NCBI RefSeq assembly: GCF_030254825.1
Contig: NC_083369.1
Location: 128,019,262-128,083,261 of the forward strand
Origin: Meriones unguiculatus
Taxonomy: Eukaryota; Chordata; Mammalia; Rodentia; Muridae
Reading direction: 5' to 3'
DNA length: 64,000 bases
Shown: piece after piece, positions 1-12,289 of the stretch
Layout of the letters: the number at the start of each line of letters is the position of its first letter
How positions within the stretch are numbered: position 1 is the stretch's first letter
Program-made: the position numbers and the translations under genes
The notes under the pieces: generated by a model
Seen by the model: the letters and a program-made list of their open reading frames with translations, nothing else
What the model was told of the DNA's origin: nothing
Database searches by the model: none

Positions 1-2758
1 ACGCCGAAAAAGCATTTGACAAACTCCAACACCCATTCATGTTTAAAGTATTGGAGAGATCAGGGATACAAGGCACATATCTAAACATAGTAAAGGCAAG
101 ATACAGCAAGTCTACAGCCAACATCAAACTCAATGGAGAGAAACTTAAATCAATCCCACTGAAATCAGGGACAAGACAAGGCTGCCCACTCTCTCCATAT
201 CTCTTCAACATAGTACTTGACGTCTTAGCCAGAGCAATAAAACAACTAAAGGAGATCAAGGGGATACAAATTGGAAAGGAAGAGGTCAAAGTGTCACTAT
301 TCGCAGATGATATTATAGTATACATGAGTGACCCCAAAAATTCAACCAGAGAACTCCTTCAGCTGATAAACACCTTCAGCAAAGTGGCTGGATACAAAAT
401 CAACTCAAAAAAATCAGAAGCCTTCCTGTATACCAAAGACAAAAGGGCCAAGAAAGAAATTAGGGAAACAACACCCTTCACAATGGCCACTAATAACATA
501 AAGTACTTTGGTGTGACACTAACCAAGCAAGTGAAAGACCTGTTTGAGAAAAACTTCAAGTCTCTGAAGAAAGAAATTGAAAAAGATCTCAGAAGATGGA
601 AAGATCTCCCGTGCTCATGGATTGGTAGGATTAACATTGTGAAAATGGCCATCCTGCCAAAAGCAATCTACAGATTCAATGCAATTCCCATCAAAATACC
701 AACTCAATTCTTTTCAGACCTTGAAAAAAGGTTTCTCAGCTTCATATGGAGAAACAAAAAACCTAGAATCTCCAAAACAACCCTATACAACAACAGATCA
801 ACTGGAGGTATCTCCATTCCCGATCTCATGCTGTACTATAGAGCAATAGTAATAAAAACAGCATGGTATTGGCATCGAAACAGAAAGGAGGATCAATGGA
901 ACCAAATTGAAGACCCAGAAATAAACCCACGTACCTATGAATACTCAATTTTTGACAAAGCAGCCAAAACCATTCAATGGAAAAAAGATAGCATCTTCAA
1001 CTGATGGTGCTGTTCTAATTGGATGTCTATATGCAGAAAAATGAAAATAGATCCACATTTATCACCCTGCACAAAACTAAAGTCCAAGTGGATCAAAGAC
1101 CTCAACATAAAACCAGATACGCTAAATCTGTTAGAAGAAAAAGTAGGGAACAGCCTAGAACTCATTGGCACAGGAGACAACTTCCTGAACAGAACTCCAA
1201 CAGCACAGGCTTTAAGAGCAACAATCAATAAATGGGACCTCATGAAACTGAAAAGCTTCTGTAAAGCAAAGGACACCATCATCAAAACAAAACGACTGCC
1301 TACAGATTGGGAAAGAATCTTCACCAACCCTCTATCTGACAGAGGGCTAATATCCAGTATATATAAAGAACTAAAGAAGCTGAAAAGCAGCAAAACAAGT
1401 AATCCAATTAAAAAATGGGGAACGGAGCTAAACAGAGAATTCTCTGTAGAGGAATATAGAATGGCAGAGAAACACTTAAAGAAATGCTCAACGTCATTAG
1501 CCATTAGGGAAATGCAAATGAAAACGACCCTAAGATTTCACCTTACACCCATCAGAATGGCCAAGATGAAAAACACAAATGACAACACATGTTGGAGAGG
1601 TTGTGGAGAAAGGGGAACCCTCCTTCATTGCTGGTGGGAATGTAATCTGGTACAATCACTTTGGAAGTCAATCTGGTGCTTTCTCAGACAATTTGGAATA
1701 GCGCTTCCTCAAGACCCAGCTATACCACTGCTAGGTATATACCCAAAATTTGCTCAAGTACACAATAAGGACATTTGCTCAACCATGTTTGTAGCAGCTT
1801 TATTTGTAATAGCCAGAACCTGGAAACAACCCAGATGTCCATCAACGGAGGAATGGATACAGAAATTGTGGTATTTCTACACAATGGAATACTACTCAGC
1901 AATCAAAAAGGAGGAAATCATGAAATTTGCAAGCAAATGGTGGGATCTAGAAAAGATCATTCTGAGTGAAGTATCCCAGAAGGAGAAACAAACATGGAAT
2001 ATACTCGCTTATATAGACCTAAAAGATAGGATAAACATAATGAAATCTATACACCTAAAGAAGATAATCAAGAAAGCAGACATGGGGTATGATGATCTAT
2101 CCTCATTTAGAAAGACAAATGGGATATGCATTGAACGTATGACAGGAGCCTACCGCAGAAAGCATCTGAAAGACTCTACCTAGCTGTGCTCCAAAATAGA
2201 TACTAAGACTCACAACCAAACCTTCGGCAGAGTGCAGGGAATCATAAGAAAGAAGGGGAGTTTGATGTGGAAAGGATAGGAGCTCCAGAAGAACCAAACG
2301 TATCTGGGCACAGGGTCTTTTCTGAGATGGACACTCAACCAAAGCCCATGAGAGGATAAAACCTAGAACCTCTGCTCCGATGTGATCCGTGATAGCTCAG
2401 TAATCAATTGGTTTCCCATAGTAAGGGGAACAAGGACTATTTCTAACATGAACTCAATGACTGGCTCTTTGACCTCCCCACCTCCCAAGGGAGGAGCAGT
2501 ACTGTTAGGCCACAGAGGAGGACTTTGCAGCCAGTCCGGAAAATACCTGACAAAAGCGAGTCATATGAAAGGGGAGGAGGTCCTCCCCTATTAGTGGACT
2601 TGGAAAGGGGCAGGGAGGAGATGAGGGAGGGAGGGTGGGATTGGGGAGGGAATGAGGGATACAGCTGGGATACAGAATTAACAAAATGTAACTAATGAGA
2701 AAAATAAAATTATGGAAAAGAAAAAAAAGAAAACAAAGAAACTTCAAAAAAAAAAAGC
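1..2758 (+). mobile_element. L1 LINE, 5'-truncated by window edge: ORF2 3' half and 3' UTR
   Basis: The ORF2 frame enters at base 3, reading AEKAFDKLQHPF, the first reverse-transcriptase aspartate motif. RQGCPLSPYLF and the catalytic FADD (300-311) follow in frame. Only one stop interrupts the frame, a TGA at 1002-1004. The frame then continues to 2181-2183, with the cysteine/histidine region (WRGCGERGTLLHCWWEC) at about 1595-1650. The muroid L1 3' UTR follows, ending in a G-rich stretch and an A-rich tail at about 2700-2758. A single stop in 2.18 kb points to a fairly young copy, but it cannot encode full ORF2. Confidence 0.97.
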
Positions 2759-3159
2759 AAATAACTCAGTTGGCATGAAAGTAAGTTTAACTTCTTCATT
2801 GAAAGCCAAATTTGTAGTATGTTAAGGTAAAACAAGTTACCAATAAAGACGTACTTTTTTTTAAAAGATGTACTTTTGACTGCTTTGAATTTCTTGACTT
2901 TATAATATGATAGTGAATTCAGAAACAGAAACATTAATTTTTTTCCTCCCAAAGTAATTTATCCTCACATACCTGTTTTATTTTAGAGATGATATTATTT
3001 TCTGTAATCTCTATGATCAAAACTCTACAGATGCTTTGGATATCAAGCAGATAACCAAGTATAATAAATACTGTAGAGCGTTTGGAGGCATGTAGGGAAC
3101 TGCAGATCACACACGGCGCCAAATTAAATCCACATTCTGTTTTTAAGAAAACTGTGTTT

Positions 3160-3360
3160 TATTAACAGGAGCAATGGCCAAATTACTCAGTGGGTAGTGG
3201 TGTTTGCTGCCAAGTTTACAGATCTAACTTTGATCCTCAGGACCCACATGGTATAAGGAGAGAATTGGTTCTCACAAGTTGTTTTTTGACAACCGTAGTG
3301 TGTATATATACACACGTGTACACACACACACACACACACACACACATGCTCACACTTTAA
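3160..3360 (+). repeat. B4-type SINE with terminal CA repeat
   Basis: It contains a degenerate tRNA-derived head (CTCAGTGGGTAGTGGTGTTT), the box GATCCTCAGGACCCACATGG, and the B4 tail. A (CA)n tract follows at 3321-3346. Confidence 0.7.
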
Positions 3361-3689
3361 AAGAAAAATTTAAACAGTTATATCCTTTAGGTTTAATCTA
3401 GTTTGTGTAACTTACAAATTATGATAAAAACTTTTAGCATCATCTTCACTTTTTTTTGAGGCAGACTCAAATTGTAGTTTTGGTTGGCATGGAAATCACA
3501 ATTGCTATGAACGGATGGCAATCATTTTGCTGTAGCCTACCGAGTGCCAGGATAATAAGCACTAGATTCATAGTTTTGTGTCTTTAAATTTTTGTTTCTA
3601 ATGGGTTTTTAATTCCCCTTTCTGGATTCTCTGATAGATGGAATTCATTTATCTTTGTGAAACCACTTATTTTTATATTTACTTAGTGC

Positions 3690-4005
3690 GAATGGAGTGT
3701 GAGTATGGGTGTACATGTGCCCTGGCACATATTTAGAGATTAGAGGACAACTTTGGGGAGTATGTTCTCTGCTTCCACTCTGTTTTTGAGCAAGGACTCT
3801 TGTTTTTTGTCACTATATCTCATACTGAAGTCTCCAGGTGATTTTCCTGTCTCTGCTTCCTATTTGGCTATGAGTACTACAATTACAGACCTGAGTCACT
3901 GTATCTAACTTTTCTTTCTTTTTAGCAAGGGTTCCAGGAATTGAACCCAGATCATCAGGCTTGTGTGCAGGTACTTTTACCTGCTGAACTATCTCATTGG
4001 CTTTG
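3690..4005 (-). repeat. B4/RSINE1-like SINE
   Basis: The reverse-strand signature includes GAGGACAACTTTGGGGAGT, GAACCCAGATCATCAGGCTT and a terminal ACCTGCTGAACTATCTC. A B1-like block lies in the middle (ACTACAATTACAGACC). Confidence 0.7.
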
Positions 4006-4209
4006 AGATCACTTTTAATCTTTTGGGTGTCTCTTCACTTACCTCATACCTGCACAATTGACCACTAAGGCTACAGTTCAGCTCCTTGTTTAGTTTTTAT
4101 AATTGAAGTTGGAAAAGTCAGTTGTGTATATGATATAATGCTGTGGTTATTTAAAATGGACAAAATGCACATCAATATTTACTTTAGGTGTATTCAGTTA
4201 CCCTTATTA

Positions 4210-4400
4210 ATATACACATGTGTAAGCTGGTCAGATGGCCCAGTTGTTAAAAGCATTTACTACTCCTGCAAAAGATTTGGATTTATTTTCCACTACTGAC
4301 ATGGTTGTTCACAACCACCTGAAACCCCAGTTCCAGCCATCTATGACCTTTTCTGACTTTAGTGGGCTCATGCATGCAAGTGGTGCATGCCCATGATAGC
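4210..4400 (+). repeat. degenerate B2-like SINE
   Basis: The sequence AGCTGGTCAGATGGCCCAG, followed by GTTGTTCACAACCACCTG, matches the B2 layout with many changes. Confidence 0.55.
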
Positions 4401-4539
4401 TATTCTCCCACTGATGAAATGAGCCAATTCAAGCCAAATTAGAGTATAAATGCACGTTTATTGGGGGCAGCTCTCTGGTGGGTTTACATACCCCACAGGA
4501 GGAGGTCAGTGAAGTCACCATGCTAAGAGAGACAGAAAG

Positions 4540-4745
4540 GGAAATCCTTTCGCAGAGAGAGAGGAGAAAAAAATGGAGACAGGGAAAGGGAAGGAGAGAG
4601 GACTGGTGGGAGGGAGGGAGAAGAGGGGAGGGAGGGAGAGGGGAGGAGGGAGGAAAGGGGAGGTGAGAAAGCAGGACAGAAAGGAGAAGGAGAGAGGGGA
4701 GGAAGGGAGGGAGGGAAGGAGGGAGAGAAAGACAGACAGTCCAGA
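4540..4745 (+). repeat. purine-rich (GGGA/GAGA) simple-sequence tract
   Basis: About 200 nt are almost pure A/G on the + strand, built of GGGAGG and GAGAGG units with only a few C or T. Open frames over it (Arg/Gly/Glu-rich) are composition artefacts. Confidence 0.85.
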
Positions 4746-5933
4746 GAGAGGGCAGGTTACCCAGTGAAATCCTATAACAAGGTAGGGACTGAGGGATGCT
4801 GGGAGAATCTGGAAGCCAGGTCCACTTTGGTTAAATGGGCACTTCAGCTGCTTGTCCCACATCTGAATCCCATCCGTAGCCAAAATATTTGTGACCACAC
4901 TTTAATACATTTTAGTCCTCCTTAGAACTATTTAAAACAAAAATGACTTACCTAATTCAATTCTGACTAATAAACAAAACCCATACCCATAATGTAAATA
5001 CAAAAAAACTAATACATTATTTAGTGCCAGACAGGTTAACTCCCAGCTCCACCAACACTAAAAAGTCACGTATGAGGAAAACTTGCATCTTTTCGATTCT
5101 AAGCCAAACCACCCCTCTCCAGAAGCTACGGAGCATTGGGGAGGGGGGAGGTACCGGGGGAGAGTGTGATAATGCTAGTGCTGGTTTTTTTACAGACTCC
5201 ACCAGCAATCATATGAGTCAGAAAATGAAGCCACCAGATGCTTTCCAACTAATAAGGACCAAGTGGGACCGTTCTAACGAGTCCTCACAGATTTCAAAAC
5301 AGGGGGAGGTACACTAAGATAATTATATCACATAGCTTACAAGATCAGACCTCAATAGCAGACTGCTAGGTTCAGAACTCTGCCTTCCAGGACAAGGTGT
5401 TATGCCTAAGAAATTTGGGTGGGGGAGGGCACATTGTATGGTGGCCCTGAAGTGACCAGAAGATGCAGACAGAACCTGGTCCTCAAATTATAAATGGAGA
5501 AATGAGAGCATACAAATGGGTCACCTGATGAACAGGAAGTACCTGTGAGTTATGTGACCTCAGCAAAGTACAAGCAGTATTCCCAGCACTGACTCAGGTG
5601 AGGGAAATAAGACCTAAACCCTGGGAGTTTAGGAAAGGATTCAGGCCAACCCTGCTTGGAAACAATCTGGAAGAGGGGGAACAGGCCAAGCTGGAGGAAA
5701 CAGACTGGTAGGTCAAGAGGTGGGCATCCAGCTGTGGCACTTGCCAATGAAGCTCAGCAGTCAGCTTTTCATCTTGGCTCATCCTTCTGGGAGCTAATGT
5801 GCACACTCTTCCAGGTCCAACCATCCTGTCCAACAATGCCGCCACTGCCATTTTACACTGGCCAGCAGCAGCCACTACCGAGTTGACTTATTTCCTCAGC
5901 AGAGAATATCTATCAACATATACATACCCTTAG

Positions 5934-5935
<2 letters not shown>

Positions 5936-5978
<43 letters not shown>
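5936..5978 (+). repeat. (CA)n microsatellite
   Basis: About 20 CA units preceded by GCGCG. It directly abuts the SINE that starts near 5998. Confidence 0.9.
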
Positions 5979-5979
<1 letters not shown>

Positions 5980-5997
5980 TTCCTTCTTAGTCTTCTT

Positions 5998-6200
5998 CCT
6001 GGAAAGATGGCTCAGTGGGCAAGAGTACTTTACACATAAGCCTGAGGACCAGAGTTTGATCCCTGGAATTCACATTAAGGTAGAAGATAAACTAATTGCA
6101 CAGGTATCTTCTATCTTCCACTTGTGTTCCATAGAGCATGCAAGTCTCCACCAACTCCAGCCCATCATATTTTCACGATAACAATAAAAGAGCACATAAA
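5998..6200 (+). repeat. B4/B3-type SINE
   Basis: GGAAAGATGGCTCAGTGGGC, then GAGGACCAGAGTTTGATCCC and a decayed tail. The head is tRNA-derived. Confidence 0.6.
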
Positions 6201-6234
6201 GTCAAACCATTCCAAGAGTACTTAGATCATCTCT

Positions 6235-6560
6235 ATCAGAAGCACAAACTTCACAAGTAGCATTGGGGGTACAGACACAAATGTGGGCACAGTCAATTTT
6301 TGAATCCCCAGCACTCACATCAAAAATAGAGTGTGGCAATATTTGTGTTTGTAACCCCAGTGCTTTGTGAGGCAGAGACAGGAGAATTCCTGGGGCTTGC
6401 TGGTGCCAGCCTAGCTCCCAGTCCAGTGACAGACCTTGTCTCAAGGGAGTATGGCAGAGAATGATAAGGCAGGATATACAATGTGATGGCATTCTCTGTC
6501 CTCTGAGAATACGCAGTCATGCGCAGCTGCACACACGTGTGTACATATATTGCATACACA
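6235..6560 (+). repeat. B3-like SINE
   Basis: TGTTTGTAACCCCAGTGCTT, GGCAGAGACAGGAGAATTCC and TGACAGACCTTGTCTCAA follow the B3 order. It ends in an ACACACGTGTGTACAT tail and an AATAAAATAAAA run. Confidence 0.65.
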
Positions 6561-7962
6561 ATAAAATAAAAACCAATTCAATTTGAGAGACCAAGAGAAT
6601 ATTTAAATGGAACATTCTATGAGTGTGGCCCATAGAATCACAGAAGCTTGGAATCACAGAAATATTGTTCCACTAATTGTCTTCAATTTTTGTGCCCTTC
6701 TATATGAGCAAGTCTTCCTATTGAGAGTGATTTTCAAAGTTTAAAAAAAAAACATGCTATTCATACCACATGGCACAAAAGCATAACTATTAAAAGTTGT
6801 TTTTCAGAAAAGGTACTAATATGGGCGGGGGAAGGATTTATTTTTTCTTATTGTGAGATGTTTTTTCCAAAGCAGTTAAGAAAATTTCTAGGATATTTCT
6901 GTCAGGTCCCAAAGAAACTCAGGACAGATGGCTAACTGTGGTGCCTAATAGCATCCAAAATGCATGCTGACCTCAGGCTCTTTCACCATGGCAAGTACCT
7001 GTTACAATGTCCTGGCTCTTGTCACTTTAACCTCTTCAAGCCCTGAGCTTTGATTTCCTTCCCCCAGCTTCTGATTCCTATATAACCCTGCCATTTCAGC
7101 CACATTTGCCCATTTTAGCTCCATTTGCCCTCTTGTTTCCCTTGGCCCTTTCTCCTCTCTCTTCTCTTACCCTCTTGCTTTCCTTCTCTTTCTCTCTCTC
7201 TTCATGGCCTAGTTCAGCCTACCAAATCAGTCCAGTTCAGTTTAGTCTATTACTTTCTTTCCATGCTCCGGATTCCCCCAGATGCATCTAGCTGTACTTT
7301 TTCATATATATATAGTGAAAACTTTCTCCTGCACCAACCATACCTTGGAGTAGTCATGTCCTCATTTTTGTTCAATTTTTTCTGTCTGATTTTTAATAAA
7401 CACTTTAGAACCCACTCCATTCCCATCCACGTTGCCATGTCAGAGCTAGATTATTCAGCTTCCTGGAGAAAGAGTAGGTGGAGTATCCATGCTTTTAAGA
7501 AGCTTTCAGATCCGCTGTTTTGAGCTATGTTAAGGCAAGCAATCAGAAAGGCTAGGAATCATGATAATTTTATCCCATAACCAAGGTAGCTTTAAACTAT
7601 TTTTAATGGGAAAAATAAACAACATTTTGTTCATCATGAAATAAAAAGTATCTTTTGCTTCTGACGTACACTTTGAATCCTATTTTGAGTTTCCAAAGAG
7701 AGGCAATTCACTTTATTGTAGAGCTGAAAGATGAGCTTATTATTACTTTAATATAGTTTTATTATTGTTGTAACCAGAGGTTGGTTATGTTAACATACTA
7801 TTACCTGTATTGTGTATATGTTCTCTTTAGGTGATATACAAAATGTTTTAAGGAAAATCAACTTTTTTATTAACAAAGATTGTATAGGGATAAATTTATT
7901 AATTTTAAGTATGCTGATTTTTCATATTTAATTAATTATGATTCTAATTATTATTCCAACAG

Positions 7963-8113
7963 GTATTATCATTTGATGCATATTTGGAAGATGAAGTGGC
8001 TGATAAAAGGCAAGAAAGCCATAGAATAAGATACTATAAAATCTATTTCTACCCTGAAGATGACACCATTCAAGTAAATGAACCAGAACTGATAAATAGT
8101 GGACTGCCTCAAG
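7963..8113 (+). CDS. Efhc2: Efhc2 exon 3: start of DM10 domain 1
   Basis: 151 nt, phase 0 in, one nucleotide left over. The acceptor is TTATTCCAACAG and the first codons read VLSFDAYLEDEV. The exon encodes the first half of DM10 domain 1, with the core YYKIYFYPEDDTIQVNEPE followed by NSGLPQ. The donor is CAAG|GTATTT, with T at +5 instead of the usual G, so it looks weak. The frame stays open for another 77 nt into the intron, so retention or read-through would add about 25 foreign residues before a stop at 8188-8190. The final G joins GC of exon 4 to make a Gly codon. Confidence 0.95.
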
Positions 8114-9179
8114 GTATTTATTTAAAACAGCAATGTGGTTCTTTTGCTTCTAATTCTTGTCTTATATATTGTCTGTCTTTAGCTTTTTGAAAGGTCCCAT
8201 GCTAATACTTAAACATTTCAGTTATGTGGCATTCTCCTTTAGTTCATGATAGTGACTTAATATATTTCTGCCCCTTATAACTCAACATAGACCATTTCTC
8301 TCCTCTCTCTGCATTATGAAATACAACTATATCTAGTATAGCAAACTCTTCAAAGCTTTTGGTTTCTTTGTTGTCACTGCATTACCTTACTATGTCATCC
8401 AGGATGCTATTGCTTCTTTCTTGGACTGCAATTTGTGTCATCATGGCTCTCCTCATCTACTATTGATACTATGGTAATTATCATGACCTTGCTGTTTGTT
8501 TGACTATCCCAGTTAGCTTTAGCATTGCTGCGACCAGTTTCTGATAGAAATATATAAGGGAGTTTTTTATAGAAATATATATGTATATATATTTAAGGGA
8601 GATGATAGCTGTTTTGCTTGTTGTTTCAGTTCAGCGGGGAGCATAGTGGGGCAGCTGACATGGTGATGATCAGCAAAACAACTAGAATAGTAGGAGGGGC
8701 CATGGCATATACAGCCACCAATGATATGCTAATGACCTATTCCTCCAGTTAGACCCTATTGACAATAGTTTTATATCTTCCAAAGTAATACCTTCAAGTT
8801 TTTAATTCATTAATAGATTAAGTCCCTCATTAGAGTCTCAGGTATCCTGTTTATTAGGTCAACACCATTCTATTCTAATCAGTCTAGAAATGCCCTCACA
8901 GACAGAGCCATGATGTTTTTCTGGTTTTCTGGCATTTCTGAGTCCAATGAAATCAACAAGATTAACCACCATAGCATCTCAAAAGAGCCCTGTTCCTTCA
9001 CTATGTATAATATAGGAGAAACATAATAAAATCTAGTCTTAAAGAAGCTAAATCACAAGGAGGACCCTAGGGAAGAGGCTGAATTCTCACTCAGAAGGGC
9101 AAGTAAGATAGAGATCAGAGTAGGAGAAGACAAGGAATAGGACAAGAGCCATGATTTCTTTTTTACTGGAATTGTGTTT

Positions 9180-9180
9180 G

Positions 9181-9243
<63 letters not shown>
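9180..9243 (+). repeat. poly(T) joined to (TG)n
   Basis: About 21 T directly followed by about 21 TG units. The Cys/Val open frame across it is an artefact. Confidence 0.95.
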
Positions 9244-9246
<3 letters not shown>

Positions 9247-9659
9247 GTCTTTTGGAGTATTGCCAACTGTAATATTTTAGACTTTGAAACTTCTCTCTCT
9301 TACTATGACATCTACCACTCTTATTTTCCTCATTTTCTCATACTAAACCTACCATTCTGTTTTTGAGTCTCAGCAAAACATATATACATGTCTTTTTGTT
9401 CTCTTCGCCATTATTCCTTACATGCTACATTCATTGCTTGATTATAGGAATGGGACAGCTGTCTACCATGGACTTCTTATCTAAAATTTCTGATCCCCTC
9501 ATCATCTGTTCTTTATGAACATCTTAGATATATAGTATACCTTGAAATATTGTTGGCCTCCAAGAAGTATGTAGACAGATTTTCTTATAGACCACCAAAG
9601 AGAAGGCTCATTGGCCAAATTAAAATGAATGAATCACATAATACATTAAAATATTTAAA

Positions 9660-9830
9660 ATGCTTAGTGAAAGCTGGGAATATAACTTAGTTATAAAGCC
9701 CTTGCCCAGAACATTAAAGGTGCTGGCTTCCATCTTCCACACTACAAAATCAAACCAACTAACTAAAAAAAAAATCCAACCAAACAAACAAGCAGAAACA
9801 AACAACAACAACAACAACAACAAAAAACCC
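9660..9830 (+). repeat. ID-like SINE with long A-rich (CAA)n tail
   Basis: AGCTGGGAATATAACTTAGT matches the ID/tRNA-Ala-like A box with changes. The tail runs AAAAAAAAAATCCAACC and then seven CAA units at about 9790-9825. Confidence 0.65.
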
Positions 9831-10206
9831 CTTACATTTAAAACATGCAGTGAGTTGCAGTGGTAAAGACACACTTTGGACCAAGCTTAAATGGAAGATA
9901 AGTACACTCTGCCTGAGTCTTGGGGGTAAACATTAGCCCCTCCCACCCTACTTTATAAACTTTGATAGAAGTAGTATGGTTTGGAGACCAATATTGTGGG
10001 TTAAACAAGGAGAATCACAGGCAGGAGGAGATTTGGGCCAAAGGTACATACGCAGATGGATCAATATGGATGAGTGTGCTTGGCCATAGATGTAGCTCAT
10101 CAGTAATTCTACTGCATAGTAATAAGTTTTGTTTATCTTTCATGGTCAGAGTGCACTTGTGGCAAGAATGGATGTCACCAGTGAATGAGTGGCTAAATTA
10201 AGGTCT

Positions 10207-10288
10207 CATGAATATTGAGTGTTCATGAATATTTAATGACTTATATATTTAGTATACATGAATATTTAGTGTACATGAATAATTAGAG
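10207..10288 (+). repeat. short degenerate tandem repeat
   Basis: Four imperfect copies of CATGAATATTTAGTGTA-like units, about 17-24 nt apart, in very AT-rich DNA. Confidence 0.75.
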
Positions 10289-11083
10289 TCCAGGTACCTC
10301 ATATATATTTAATATTTACTGAAAGTCTCTGTTTTAGTCCTTCAATCCTTCCTTTCTATATTTGACACATATATTTCATACTTACTATTTTCTTATTGTT
10401 ATGATTCTGTTCATATTGAGTGAAATTTGTGCTTACTAATTATTTCCTTAGGCTTAACATCCCCATAGTGATTTATCATGATAAATTTAAAGAGGAAATT
10501 GGGAGGGGGGGTACAGTGGCTTTTGAAAAAAATCAAGTCATTTTTTCTTGATAGTGTAGTTTTATTGTATCTGGTATATGGGATGATGAATTTGGAGCCA
10601 GATAGTACTGACAAGAAGTAACTGTTGAATATCTATCATTGTAAAGTCCAAGAATGGACGATAGAACAAAATGAAGTTTATTGCTCTGTTGCATTGGGAG
10701 CCTGGCATCTTTAAAGGGGTGATTAGACATCTGTATGGCGATACAGTGAGAACCTTTTAGGAAAAACTAAAATCAAAATTAGAAATGTGGAGTGGGATTC
10801 AGGCACCAAGATTGTAACCAGAACCAGCCTGTTTCCTTTTTCTGAAGGTAAGCAGGTCCATTACTCTGTATCTCAGTTCTTACACTATCTATTCCCTGGC
10901 CAGTATCAACGACTGTATGCTAAATTCTTTAAAAATGAAAATAATTTAACATTAAAGACAAAAAAGGTTTTCACAGACATTAAGGCTAAAAATGAGACAT
11001 GTTTTATTGCGAAGGGACAAGAAGTTTTAGATTCTTAGGGATTTTATTTTTCAAATGTAAGAATTTTTTTTTAAATCAGCAAA

Positions 11084-11228
11084 TTCAGTTGGGGTGGCAC
11101 ACACTTTTAATCTTAGCACTCAGGAGACCAAAGCAGGGGAAACTTTGTGAGTTCAAGGCCAGCCTGTTCTACAAAGTCCACTTCAGGACAACCAGTACTC
11201 TATAGAGAGACCTTGTTTCAAGTAAACA
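11084..11228 (+). repeat. B1 SINE
   Basis: GGTGGCACACACTTTTAATC, GAGTTCAAGGCCAGCCTG and GAGAGACCTTGTTTCAA are B1 landmarks in order. Confidence 0.85.
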
Positions 11229-11490
11229 AATGTACTAGATGGTTACGTGTGTCAACTGACACAAGGTAGAGTTATTAGAAAGGAGGCAAGCCAGCAAGCA
11301 GCACCCCTCCATGACTTCTGCATCAGCTCCAGCCTCCAGGTGTATGCTCTGTTTTGAGTTTTTGTCATGACTTATTTTGGTGATGAACAGCAATAAAGAA
11401 GTGTAAGCAGAACAAACCCTTTCATCTCCAATTTACTCATTGTTCATTGTGTTTTATCACAGCAATAGAAACCCTAATTAAAACAACAAC
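11229..11490 (-). repeat. muroid dispersed repeat (orientation opposite to the 24.5 kb copy)
   Basis: TGTGTCAACTGACACAAGGT, TGGTGATGAACAGCAATAAA and ATAGAAACCCTAATTAAAAC are the reverse complement of segments typical of the repeat at 24525-24945. It is shortened internally and abuts the B1. I recognise the family from rodent DNA but cannot name it with certainty. Confidence 0.6.
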
Positions 11491-11654
11491 AAAAAAAATT
11501 AAAAAAAAAAACAGAAAAATCAACAAGTATGTATTAGAAAGTGTTTAACGTAAAGAAAAAAATTACGACTTTTCATTTTTGTGACCCTATACTTTAGTAA
11601 ATTAGGTTAGGTATGTGGGCAGCATTGCTTTAACAAAAAATATATTGTAAAGAC

Positions 11655-11852
11655 TGATTTTAATTTTGTGCATGTTAGTGTTAGCCTACATGCATATTTG
11701 GTGCCTGTGTAGGTCTAAAGAAGGTATTGGATCCCATGGAACTGGAGTACCAGTTGTGAGCTGCCATGTGGAAGTTGGGAAGTGAATTTTCATCCTCTGC
11801 AACAGTATAAAGTACTCTTAACCACTGAGCTGTCTTTCAAGCTCCTAAAGTA
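11655..11852 (-). repeat. B2/B3-superfamily SINE
   Basis: GATCCCATGGAACTGGAGTA, GTGAGCTGCCATGTGGAAGT and a terminal TCTTAACCACTGAGCTGTCT are the reverse complement of a B2-type head and body. Confidence 0.8.
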
Positions 11853-12019
11853 CTCTCTCTTCTAGTATTTCCCTCATATATTTTGCTGTGATGTTCCCTA
11901 ACCTAGTTTTCTTTACTTTTGGATTATCTTTCCTACCTTGACACCCAGCTTGTCCAAATGGGGGAGTGGAGGTCACAAGACAACCCAAACCTGTATTATT
12001 TTCTTGGATTGTTTGTAAT

Positions 12020-12285
12020 TTTATTATTACTTGTGCATGTGTGCAAGCATGTTTGTCTTTGGATGGAAGCCACAGATCAGCTTCAGCATCAAGTATCTTC
12101 TTTCAGTGATCTCTGCATTTTTTATTATTAGTATCTTGTTTGAAATAGAGTCTAACTGTGTAGCTGTGGGTGGCCTGGAAGTTTGTATGCAGGACAGGTG
12201 GCTGGTCTTAAACCCATGGAAATTCCCTCGCCTCTGCCTCCTGAGTCCTGAGATTATAGATGTATGACACAATGCCTGGTCACCT
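12020..12285 (-). repeat. SINE cluster: B4-type part plus B1
   Basis: GAAATAGAGTCTAACTGTGT, CCTCGCCTCTGCCTCCTGAG and GATTATAGATGTATGACACA are a reversed B1 (about 12130-12280). The preceding GTGTGCAAGCATGTTTGTCT fits a B4-like part. Confidence 0.75.
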
Positions 12286-12289
12286 TACT

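Larger units (their letters stand above)
1..7962 (+). other. Efhc2: Efhc2 intron 2 (3' part)
   Basis: Non-coding. It holds the sense L1 at its start, several SINEs, a CA repeat and a purine-rich tract, listed separately. I recognise nothing in 2760-3160, 3361-3689, 4775-5930 or 6565-7962. Within the last, 7120-7210 is CT-rich. A polypyrimidine-poor, AT-rich 200 bp leads to the exon 3 acceptor. Confidence 0.8.

Noticed and set aside
974..1504. Long open frame on the - strand (176 codons)
   Set aside because: It is the reverse of the L1 ORF2 region and has no independent gene signal.
4515..4898. Pro/Leu/Ser-rich frame on the - strand (127 codons)
   Set aside because: It is composition-driven by the purine tract.
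5594..5875. 93-codon - strand frame beginning MAAAGQCKMAVAALLD
   Set aside because: It looks coding by chance in GC-richer DNA. I see no domain, splice context or second supporting exon.
9151..9366. Open frame with a Cys-Val run
   Set aside because: It is a translation of poly(T) and (TG)n.
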